From Chondrus crispus (lineage: Eukaryota; Rhodophyta; Florideophyceae; Gigartinales; Gigartinaceae), in the NCBI RefSeq assembly GCF_000350225.1, contig NW_005179236.1, positions 33,572-97,571 of the forward strand: DNA of 64,000 nt, given 5' to 3'. Positions 1 to 9,223 of this stretch are shown one piece after another. A program made the translations under genes and the position numbers. Position 1 is the stretch's first letter. Each line of letters starts with the position of its first letter. The notes under the pieces were generated by a model, which worked only from the letters and a program-made list of their open reading frames with translations, was not told the origin of the DNA and did not search any database.

Positions 1-1
1 C

Positions 2-1711
2 GTAGCCGAAACGGACGAGGGACGCGCGACAGTGAACCTTCCAGCTTACTGTCGTAAGCTGGAATCGGAAGTCCAGCAACTCGAGAATCGAATTGATGAG
101 CAGAAGCTCACCGTTGATGGCCTCAAACACCATTACGACGGATTAGTCTTCGCCGCGACAGCCGATCGCACAGCAAAGAAGGTGCGAGTCCCTCGCGGGA
201 CTCGCCACCGCCGAACCTCCAGAACACCGGTTATGTCGTCCTCGGAGGATACTCGGACGCGTCTTCGTCGCAAAGGCGACGAATGGCGACGCCAGTCATC
301 CGACTCCGACCCATATGACACGGAGTTTGACGATGTCGCTCGTCAAGTCCCGAAGAATGCACCGGGGCAGAGAGGATTGAAGGAACTCCAACCCGCCAAT
401 CCAGCCTTCGGACACGTTGTGTCGTACAGGAGGTATCGCCTCCTCAATAGCTCGTCACATTGCGACAAGTACGTGACAGCAGAGACAGTTCTCAACGTCC
501 GTCGCCTTGGACATACGCTCCGGGACAAGAAATTCGATGGCTCGAATCCGCTACGGATCCTCGACTTTTTGACGATGTTCAAGCACCAATGCGATATAAA
601 TCGCATCTCGGAGGCAGCAGCCCTTCTGGCACTCCCATATTTTCTGGACGGTGACGCGAAGGACGCGTTCCAAGCTCACCAAGAGCTTGGTGATGACGGC
701 CTCGGTGGGTTCGAAACCTACCCCGGGTCCGTACACTTCCTGCTTCGCTCATATGCGAAGGACCTGTATATCGAGCAGGCTATCCAGAAACTCGATGCAA
801 CTGTCCAGCAGGACAGCGAGACGGAAATCTCATATGCACGGCGCCTACGAAAGCGTGCGCGTGAATGTGGCGGAGTCTTCTCCGAAACGGAACTCATCAC
901 CCGGTTCGTACGGGGTTTGAATCCCGCTATCAAACCCCTCCTCGCGCGATCGCAGCGCGAGTCATCGCACCCGCGAACCTTGCTCGACTGTGTCGAACAA
1001 GCAGCCGCAGTGGGCGACTCCCACCGTGCCCTGTGGGACGGCCGGGTAAGGCGTGATCGCGTCGATCGGCTACCCAGCCGCGGTCGAGGACGCGATGACG
1101 TCAACCAAATTCTCAATGTGGAAGGGCAAGATGGATACCCGAGCCCTCCGTCGTTACCACCGACAGGGTCTGCGCCCTCTACGGAATTGCTACAGAACGA
1201 CGCCGCACATGCCTAAGCGTCTACAATTGTCCCTTCTGGGACACACCTCCTGATGCCTGAGGAGGTCCACGCGATTGTCCGCATGGATAACCCGCGTACT
1301 GCTTCGTACGCAAAACCGCCGTTGAACCAACGGCCAGGATGGCAAGTGGCCCCGAACCGCCCCTCGTACATATGCTAAGAGTGCTATGGCCTCGGGCATA
1401 AGAAGCCTAACTGTCCTCACCTGGCGAGAGAAGTCTCCCCCGCCTTGGACAAAAATTTCTACCACCTGGTAGAGGCGAACTTCGCCAAGCTTAACCGGAC
1501 CCAGCGCGAGTTTCTGCGACGCGTAGGTCGCAGTTCTCTCTTCGCGCTACGAGGCAATACCGCAACCATAGCGCCAGAGAAGGAGCGGACTGCCCCACGC
1601 GACGGCGTTGCCCTCACCGGTAGTCCCACACCCCCCACCTCGGAAATTCACCCCTCCAAGGTGGACCCCTCTACCCGAGGGATTGACGACAGCACTGCGT
1701 CGTTAAACTGA
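2..1711 (+). pseudogene. gag: gag of element 1, 5'-truncated by window edge, two in-frame stops
   Basis: Gag would form the virus-like particle and bind element RNA. The frame is open from base 2 with no start visible. It begins with a heptad-rich coiled coil (motif LESEVQQLENRIDEQ). A retrotransposon-gag region follows at about 535-960 (FDGSNPLRILDFL, then a conserved FVRGLNPAIKPLL). A zinc knuckle C-X2-C-X4-H-X4-C lies at about 1373-1410, with the stop TAA at 1376-1378 inside it. An earlier TAA is at 1214-1216. Both stops are in the same frame as the rest, which continues to TGA at 1709-1711. The C-terminal part aligns with the element 2 gag after its zinc knuckle. The last sense codons overlap the proposed frameshift site. 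The two stops make this a pseudogene unless they are read through. Confidence 0.85.
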
Positions 1712-1766
1712 CCTGGGGCGATCGGACTCAGGACCGTCCTCCGGCTGCGCCGCCAGATCGCCCCAG
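1702..1766 (+). promoter_or_regulatory. Putative -1 ribosomal frameshift signal, gag-pol junction of element 1
   Basis: The heptamer GTTAAAC (1702-1708) lies in the phase N-NNN-NNN directly before the gag stop TGA (1709-1711). Pol is open in the -1 frame from exactly this point. Four bases after the heptamer begins a perfect 11-bp inverted repeat, CTGGGGCGATC (1713-1723) with GATCGCCCCAG (1756-1766). The 32-nt loop contains smaller complementary pieces. Heptamer, spacing and stem match known -1 frameshift signals. Use in translation is inferred, helped by elements 2 and 3 having the same arrangement. Confidence 0.7.
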
Positions 1767-4700
1767 TCAACCGGGGTCGCAATCATGTCCCCTGGTACGA
1801 TCCATCAAGCCCAGGCCATATGGCCTACCGCCACGGACGACCGTGGAAAAGTATCTCGCCGACCCCGTATGCGTACTGTCCAAGTACAACTACAAGGTCG
1901 AGGCCTGTATAGGCCCAACACAGTCCAACTGTGTAGCGATGCTAACCGTCTTCGACACGGGAGCAGGACCAAACCTCATCCGCGCCGACATGCTGCCTGA
2001 AAGCACTATTGCGGAACTCGACCGCAATCGACAAGTTGTTAACCTAGCAAGTGCCTCGAAACACCGTCTAACGACTCTGGGGATCGTTGCCCTTACGATC
2101 CGGATTGGATCGTTCGCGACCCGGCAACCCTTCGTGGTCTGCCGCCACCTGGGAGCGGACGCCATCCTCGGGTGCACGTTTATTGACACGCACACCGAGG
2201 CCATCTGGATCAGAAGACGGGTCGTTGTGCTCAACAACGGCACGGAGCTGGCCATACAGCGTCGAGCGGCTTTCGCCCGGCCAACAGTCGTTCGTACGAC
2301 CGAGCCGCTCGCAGTGTCACCACCACCACGCGACAACGTAATACGGGTAGCGCCACGCGTTGTGCTTCCTCCCCAATCGGAGACTGTCGTGTCTGCGGTG
2401 ACCAAAGTCTCGGGCACTCACATCCTCGAGTCCCGCAACCAGCTGTACGAGAAACAGCTAGTAGCCCTTAGCAATGGCGTCTGCGACGTCCATGCTAAGA
2501 GGCAGTTCGCCATACGAGTGGCGAACTTCGCGACTACCCCGCAAACCCTGGTCAAGAACAAGATCTTGGGTACGGCTATGCCGTCACCAACGACAGTCTA
2601 CTCGGTCGAGTTGTCCAACCCCAACGAGGACAAGCCGGAAAAAACCCCTCAACAGGAAGAAGAGGCGGGTCTAGGGTTGGCGCTGTCTCCCGCAGATTCG
2701 CCCCTAGGGGTGCATCACGGCACCAAGCAAGCCGAACCTCCACCTTCGGAGGACGAGGTAGACTTGAACCACTTGTCTTCTGCTATGCAGAAGAATGTCC
2801 GACAGATGCTGAAGCCGTTCTCACCCATATGGAACGGAGAGCTCGGGACAGTTACGGTGACGAAGCACCGTATCGACCTTCAAGAAGGTACACGACCGGT
2901 ACATTGTCAGCCGTATCGCGCAGGCCCAAAGTCGCGCGAAATTCGGCAGTTCGAAGTGGACAAGATGCTGAAGGCCGGTGTCATCGAACCGGCATGCTCG
3001 GAATGGGCAAGCCCGGTAGTACTGGTACCGAAATCGGAAGGTTCTCTCCGATTTTGTGTCAATTACCGCAGGCTCAACGCCCTAACGGTCAAAGACACAT
3101 ATCCGTTACCACGGATGGACGAGTGTCTCGACTCGCTTGACGACGCCAAGTTCTTCACCACGCTGGATTGCAACAGCGGATACTGGCAAATACCAGTAGC
3201 CGAACACGATCGGCATAAAACGGCATTCACCTGTCATGCCGGTTGTTACCAGTTCTGCAGGATGCCGTTCGGGCTTTGCAATGCCCCTGCCACGTTCCAA
3301 CGAACGGTGGGTATCCTCCTCGCAGGGTACAGGTGGCGTAGTTGCCTGGTATACCTAGACGATGTGATTGTCTACTCCAGTTCCCTGGAGGAGCACCTCC
3401 AACACGTGAAGGAGGTACTGACCGTTTTATGGGACGCTGGGTTATCTCTGAAACTCAAGAAATGTAATTTCTTCGTCCAAACTGTGGACTATCTGGGACA
3501 TGTCATTCGCAAAGGTAAGTTGCATGTGGCAACCACGAACACCAAAGCCATCGCCGGATTTAAGGACCCTCGCAACCAGACACAGCTCCGGTCCTTCTTG
3601 GGGCTGTGTAACGTCTATCGACGTTTCTTGCCAAACTTCGCACGAATTGCGGCCCCAGTAAACGCGCTGCTATGTAAACAGCAGGGATTCGACCTGCCTT
3701 GTTTCGATGAGAAGCAATACAGTGCGTTCCAAGCACTGAAACGGGCGTTAATGTCGCCCCCCGTCCTGGCTCTCTCCCGAGCCAATCTACCATTCACGGT
3801 AGACACCGATGCCTGTGATTATCAGGTCGGGTGCGCGTTGATGCAGACGCATGCGGATGGTAGTCGCCATCCGATCGGCTATTGGAGTCGATCATTGACC
3901 GACGCTGAGCGCAACTACAGCGTCGGCGAGAAGGAGTGCCTCGCCATTGTTTGGGCCGTACAGATACTGCGGCCCTACTTGGAAGGTCAACACTTCCAAG
4001 TTTATACAGACCACCAAGCACTCAGGTGGATTCTTGGTGCGTCTGACACGACTGGCCGACTGGTCAGGTGGAGGCTTCGCCTCTCCGAATTCGAATTCTC
4101 AGTTGAATACAAAAAAGGCGCGAAAAACATGGTTGCGGACGCCGTGTCCCGTGTGGAGACTACGGGCGAAACGCTAGGCTCGATCGACGAGGATATTCCA
4201 TGTTTTTGTGTGGAATCCGGGAACGACCGGGTAACGGTAGACCCATGGTCGATAAGCAACCCACGCTGTGACGTTGACGAGGACATTGTTGATGATGAGG
4301 ACCTCTTCGACGAGAGACTCGTCAACCAGGGGGAGGTGTTCGCCATTGAACGTACGGACCCCGTGTCCCCGGTCTCCTATGAGGAACTCGTCCGTGACCA
4401 GGCGGACGACGCTTTCTGCCAACGCATTCGAGCACGGCTCGACCGCAGAGCAATACCTCCCTACGAGGTCAATGACAGGGGCGTCCTCGCCCGCGTGTCA
4501 CCACGCGACCACGCACGACAGATGTCTTGCCAAAGAACCTGCGTGATAAAGTGCTTCACCTCGCACATTACTCCCGTACAGCAGGTCACCCAGGAGGGTC
4601 GCGTATGTACAGTACGCTTCGACGGACCTTTTATTGGCCGTCGATGAGCGTCGATGTCTACAATTGTGTCAGGCATTGCGCCGCGTGCGCGAAATAACGC

Positions 4701-6098
4701 GTGAAGTTACGACGCCACGCGTCGTTCATGAAACTCTTTCCGGCAACGATACTGTTAGAGTATGTCGCCATCGACATTCTCGGCCCATTGCCGAGAACGA
4801 GTCACGGAAATCGGTACTTGCTGGTCATTTCTGACCGCTACAGCAAGATGACGCAGACCGCGCCCCGCGCAAACGTGACAGGCCTCACGGTCGTGCGTGC
4901 CTTTTCCGAGAAATGGTTGTTCCCATACGGACCCCCCGCTTACCTCTTATCAGATCGAGGGGGCCAGTTCACGGGAAATTTTTTCCAAAACGTATGCTCG
5001 ATAATGGGCATACTTAATGCCTAAACCTCAGCATACCACCCCCAAACCAACGGGCAGGTGGAGCGATTTAATCGCACAATCCTTTCGGCGCTCCGCTCGC
5101 TTTGCACGGAGGAAAGAAAGGATTGGGACACGTTCTCGTCAGGTGTGACATTTGGCTACAACTGCACCGTGCACCGTGCAATTGGGATGACTCCCTATGA
5201 TCTCGTATTGAGTCGACCTCCGCCCAACCTCTGCATTGAGAATGTAGAGTCCGTGGACCACGGACGCTTACCACCATGGCAAACTGGTCTTCGATTTACG
5301 ACAAGATTACGGACATTGATGACAACCGCAAGTGAGCGCCTACGCAAGGCGCAAGCCCGCTACAAGGCGGACTTTGACCGGTACGTAAGGCCAGTCAATT
5401 ATAACCTCAAGGCCGGTGATCTAGTCTATCTCCGACGTGAGGCTCCCCGTCCGGGGGAGAGCGACCACAAACTTCGCCCCAAGGCCATTGGGCCATTCGA
5501 AGTATTGGCAGTCAAGCCAAACGATCGCACAGTCGTCATAGCGCGAGATGGCGATCGAGACACAGTGTCGTACGATCGCATCGTACCGGCGCCAATGCCG
5601 GACACAGATAACACTCAGCAAGACCCGGCTCTTGTCCCTCGCTCGACATATGAGGACGTTGTGACGTCTGATGATGACGACAACGCTGACCTCGATGGTC
5701 AAGGCAGAGAGCCACCCAGCAGCACACGTGTGCTCCGCGCTGATGGGAATACGAGCTCCCGCTTGCCGCAATCCCGTCGGAACGCGACCGCGACCACAGA
5801 CGAGCCGATACCAACCGCGCAGGGTCGGTTGAATAATGACCCGGGTCAGGGACCATCAACCCCACAATTGGAGGTCGACGGCAAGAAGGCTGACACCTCC
5901 GGTGACGAGTACATCATCGATAAGCTCATTGAGCATGAAGACAAGCGGGACAAGTATCTCGTCCGATGGGAGGGGTATCCTCCCGAGGAGGTCACGTGGG
6001 AACTACCATCACACCTGCCAATTGGTGTGATAAACCGCTTTCGACGGCGCAAGGGACTTGACCCTCTACCGTTGACGGAGGAGGCCGCTCCTCCGTGA
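1702..6098 (+). pseudogene. pol: pol of element 1 (protease-RT-RNase H-integrase-chromodomain), broken
   Basis: Pol is read in the -1 frame relative to gag. The protease motif FDTGAG has its aspartate at about 1954. The RT region has the LDCNSGYWQIPVA block and YLDD box near 3350. RNase H begins near 3800 (DTDACDYQVGC). A frameshift near 4500-4530 moves the reading to another frame. The integrase H2C2 zinc-binding region runs 4553-4694. The catalytic blocks are AIDILG near 4765, LSDRGGQF near 4950 and QVERFNRT near 5056. A chromodomain (WEGYPPEEVTWE) ends the protein at 5905-6060. In-frame TAA codons sit at 4695-4697 and 5022-5024. The product would reverse-transcribe and integrate the element. 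The chromodomain suggests targeting to modified chromatin, as in other chromoviruses. Confidence 0.9.
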
Positions 6099-6306
6099 CG
6101 CGCCGCCCGCACGCCAATCTTGGAAGGGAGAAGGGCCTTTGTTCCCCCCCTGCGCAGCGAAAATGTATCCGCCGTGTGCAGCTATACCCCTCGGGACCAC
6201 TGCGTTTCCGACCGAGGGAGATATTCGCGACGAATTAATCTTGAGGTTCGTTTATTGACGATATTCTACTACCCTACGGACCTCGAGATAAACCACTGAT
6301 GCAGCG

Positions 6307-7755
6307 CTACTCCCCGCGCATTACGGAATCGCCGGTAGCCGCCTCGGCCGCCCCCGCATCGCCGTGAACGGGCGGCTGCGGGCTCTCCAATTTACCCTGG
6401 AGTAGATCGAGGATAGCGGGAATCGTCGGCCTGCCGCGAACCCCGTTGTCACGAAGCAGCGCTGTCAAGCCCTCTCGCTCCAGGACGAGAGCAGCGAGAA
6501 CGTCGTTCGCGACCCCGCGGCGTTGGGACGTTAAGCTTCCCAACCCTGCACGACTCCTCTTCCCAAGACGGGGAGCGGAGTAATCCGAGCCGTAGACGGC
6601 TCGGGTACCTCGCGGTTGTCCGTGCGGTAAGTTCATTTGAGCTAAATGATTCGTCGTTCCATAGACGCGAGTCCCCATTACGGGTGACTCAAGGGGACGA
6701 CCATCGTCCCCCATCTCGATATACATGTCATCATCGAGATTCGTACACCATTCCACGGGGTCGAACTCAACCCAATCCCCACCCTCAAACACAGGGGTAA
6801 ACCTCCCTGTTTCCTCCGGGAGTTGCCGGTTCACGGGAGCGACGCGATCCCAGCGGATCACGCGGATCTCCTGCAGTACCGCAGCCAGGTCCGCGGCGTC
6901 GTTCGGCGCGTGGGGAATGATATTTCCAACGCCCAAGAGCCGAATGTCCTCCTGTAGCATGGGAGAAATCCGGAAGACGTACCCGGCACGCGCTTGACAC
7001 AGCGCGTTGGCAGCCACGAGGGCCGCCCACTCGGTGCGAACAATTTTCCATTCTAGAGCCAGAGGATCCGCCATCAGGCGGCTTCCCAGATATGTCACAG
7101 CGGGAGACATTTCGGTCCTATCCCCATAAGGGACCTCAACGTCAGCCCACCAGTGAGGAGGGTTAACGTACTTGCTTCCAAGACAATTACGGTTCAAAGC
7201 CGTAATCTCCCTACATTGTGTCGGGACAAGTAGGGAGTGCTTGTGGCGCATCTTGCGCTCGAACGTCCGGTCGGTGAGCGGCATGACCATTTGAGGGTCA
7301 GCCACCGTGAGGTTCGTCGCATACGGCGTCGCGCTCCGACCTGGCAAGACCAGGGGGTGCTCCAGCACAAGTAGCCTCGAATCAACTTCCGCATGACCGC
7401 GGAGGGCTTCGGCATGATCAATTTGCCGAAGTCGAGCGACGTATCTCTCCTGGCGCTCGAAGCGCGCGTACGCCAAATCAAAGCGCCAGGTCGTCGGTAT
7501 CGGACACCGATGGGGCTTCAGAAGGGCCAACCGCCGTTCAACGGCGTTGCGGAACCTGTGCGCTGCTCCTGCTGAGCGCGGCAGGAACCGAGGGTCCGGA
7601 TCCGTTCTTATGAACCAGTCCCAGCTCCGACGCACCACGTCGGGGGGGTCGCGTCGACTGAACTCCCCGTACGAGGAGTTGGCGGCAGCGGAACCGCGCG
7701 TTACCAAGTTGTCTCGCGCATGCTCGCGAGTATTCTCCATATCAGAATAGGTCAT
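6307..7755 (-). CDS. Antisense ORF of element 1, unknown protein (482 aa)
   Basis: This is an open frame on the strand opposite to gag-pol, between the pol stop and the 3' LTR. I chose the ATG at 7755, 112 bp inside the LTR; a longer reading upstream has no ATG. No named domain is recognised. It is homologous to the antisense ORF of element 2. Shared blocks in order are PIP..W.FD with YVA.LR, FER+MR, P.W....EVP, Y.G.RL..P....W.IV..EW.A.VA, and DWVEFDP versus NWVRFDP. These aromatic and charged blocks, not just an open frame, argue that it is or was a protein gene. It is uninterrupted although gag and pol of the same copy are broken. Transcription would have to start in or near the 3' LTR. Confidence 0.7.
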   Translation of the reverse strand: MTYSDMENTREHARDNLVTRGSAAANSSYGEFSRRDPPDVVRRSWDWFIRTDPDPRFLPRSAGAAHRFRNAVERRLALLKPHRCPIPTTWRFDLAYARFERQERYVARLRQIDHAEALRGHAEVDSRLLVLEHPLVLPGRSATPYATNLTVADPQMVMPLTDRTFERKMRHKHSLLVPTQCREITALNRNCLGSKYVNPPHWWADVEVPYGDRTEMSPAVTYLGSRLMADPLALEWKIVRTEWAALVAANALCQARAGYVFRISPMLQEDIRLLGVGNIIPHAPNDAADLAAVLQEIRVIRWDRVAPVNRQLPEETGRFTPVFEGGDWVEFDPVEWCTNLDDDMYIEMGDDGRPLESPVMGTRVYGTTNHLAQMNLPHGQPRGTRAVYGSDYSAPRLGKRSRAGLGSLTSQRRGVANDVLAALVLEREGLTALLRDNGVRGRPTIPAILDLLQGKLESPQPPVHGDAGAAEAATGDSVMRGE

Positions 7756-7851
7756 GGAGAATGTTGTTGGGGGCGGGGGATGATGATCTCCTTCACAACA
7801 CCCTTCGAACGTTTTCAAGGATGAGCGTCAAGCTTCGCGGGGCGCTCAGGT

Positions 7852-7866
7852 CTTGGAGGGGGGACG
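7852..7866 (+). other. Polypurine tract of element 1
   Basis: The purine run GGAGGGGGGA lies just before the LTR, where Ty3/gypsy elements prime plus-strand DNA synthesis. It is identified by position and composition only. Confidence 0.6.
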
Positions 7867-8463
7867 TGTGGTACAATATATATGGTAGCGGTAGGGTGTT
7901 ACAGGTGTACAGGTGGCATACTCGGATCTGGTTCTGGATCCAACCGTGTCGCTGATCCAATCCGAGAGTAGTGGCTGTAAGCCCACCCATTACAGTAGCC
8001 AAACTGTAATTATAGTACAGTGTCACCGGCGGTACTTTACCCAACCCGCCGGTGCCACCTCCCCCTTCGTAAAGCAAGCAATCACCCCCGGTTCTCTGGA
8101 TCTTGGAGCTACTAGGACGAGTCTCTGGTACGTCCCCACACCCAGGGGTCCCCCTTTTAGGTTGCTTCCTTCCTTCGGGTCGTACGTACGCGTGTCATAT
8201 TGCGCGATTCCTTTCCTCTTCCCCTTTCTGACAGGTTGGCTATCCCTACAGCTGTCCCTATTTCCCCAGTTCGCTATCCTTACGGCTATCTACCCTTCTT
8301 TGCCTTTTCCTCTTCTCTGCCCTCTACCACAGCTTTCCCGGTCTATGCTGTTGCAGTGTTTCTACTGCGCTGTCCCTGCACGGGACTGGTCTCCCCGGAG
8401 AGACTCGGGCTACAGAACCCGAGTCTGTACCTCGATCTGCACCGGAGGATCGACGGTACCACA
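7867..8463 (+). repeat. 3' LTR of element 1 (597 bp)
   Basis: The LTR starts TGTGGTAC and ends GGTACCACA, so its termini are inverted repeats of each other with the canonical TG...CA ends. A TATA-like ATATATAT lies close to the start. Smaller inverted repeats are present, for example CCGGCGG with CCGCCGG near 8025-8060. The partner LTR is outside the window, so identity and age cannot be judged. Apparent ORFs inside it are not conserved genes. Confidence 0.8.
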
Positions 8464-8948
8464 ATGTGAACCATCCCTGCATCCTTCATACGGTGGAGGA
8501 GAGGGATGTACTCGCCATTTTCGACGCCACAAAACACAGGCAGTCGCTTCAGATCACCTGAGGTGGGCGGAGTATCACGAAGACAGTTTCCTTGCAGTAA
8601 CAAAATCCTTTCCTTTTCGAGCAATAATTGCATAATGTCTGCGATAGCAGCTTCACCAGGCTCTGGTAGCGCAGCACGCGAAGAAGTGAGCTTCTCTGTG
8701 CGCGTGCCGACATCACCATAGCCTGGTCAGGAAGATGGCTCATCGAATTGAGCATGACCATCAACGTCATCACGAAGACCGACAAATGAAGCGACAGCCT
8801 GAGATAGTTCCTGTCGCGCTGCAGGAGGGATGGATATCTCCACTCCTGTGCGCGGCATAATGCCACTCCGCAACCACTCCACCGAACGTAAAAGAGAACT
8901 CAAAACCTCCGGGGCAGGAGGGCGAGGGCAAGCCGGGTTCGGTGACAT
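8464..8948 (-). pseudogene. Unrecognised ORF cut by element 1, N-terminal part only
   Basis: It starts at ATG 8948 (MSPNPACPRPP) and reads 73 residues to TGA at 8727-8729. The same frame then continues with protein-like sequence (IADIMQLLLEKER, LPVFCGVENGEYIP) to the LTR of element 1, which truncates it. The remainder would lie left of element 1, outside the window. It is the second of two minus-strand ORFs, after the one at 9224-10997, with a pyrimidine-rich stretch between them. I do not recognise the family. It could be the second ORF of a retroelement of which the upstream ORF is a gag-like protein, or an ordinary gene. The in-frame TGA and the truncation make it non-functional as read. 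Confidence 0.45.
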
Positions 8949-9112
8949 TGGTGGCGCGGGTGTGGTGTGAAGACTTTTTTTCTTGGCGCACAAACGTTGT
9001 TCTCCTTGACAAGACTGACGAAGATGGAGACTGAAAATCCCGATTCAGGTACCCTCTTGTAATGCGAATTACGCACAAATGCACGCCCAAAGGAGACAAC
9101 GGGGTAAAAGAG

Positions 9113-9200
9113 AGGTAGTAAAAGAGGGGAAAATAAAAGAAAGAATGAAATTAAAAGAGAGAGAAAAGAGAGGGGAAGAAGGGAGAGAGACAAGGGTGGG
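9113..9200. repeat. Polypurine/polypyrimidine stretch between two minus-strand ORFs
   Basis: About 90 bases are nearly all purine on the + strand (AAAAGAGGGGAAAATAAAAG and similar). On the minus strand this is a pyrimidine tract ahead of the downstream ORF. It could be a 5' leader or a low-complexity spacer. Nothing else is seen between 8949 and 9223. Confidence 0.6.
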
Positions 9201-9223
9201 GTAGTGTATATCAGCGAGCAAGT

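Larger units (their letters stand above)
1..8463 (+). mobile_element. Ty3/gypsy element 1 (chromodomain type), 5' end outside window, degenerate
   Basis: The order is gag, pol (protease, reverse transcriptase, RNase H, integrase, chromodomain), an antisense ORF, a purine run and a 3' LTR. This is the Ty3/gypsy order, with integrase after RNase H. The 5' LTR, primer binding site and gag start lie left of base 1. The element carries two in-frame stops in gag and one frameshift plus two stops in pol, so it cannot be autonomous as read. The antisense ORF is still open. The element is inserted into a minus-strand ORF that resumes at 8464, and the first five flanking bases are ATGTG. The matching target-site copy would be left of the window. 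Confidence 0.93.

Noticed and set aside
718-1116. Minus-strand ORFs opposite gag and pol of the three elements (many of 60-190 codons)
   Set aside because: They are shadows in GC-rich coding DNA. Unlike the antisense ORFs beyond pol, they are short and not shared between elements.
7913-8635. 240-codon + strand ORF over the element 1 LTR
   Set aside because: It runs across the LTR boundary into unrelated flanking DNA and starts with GTG, so it is an accident of the insertion.
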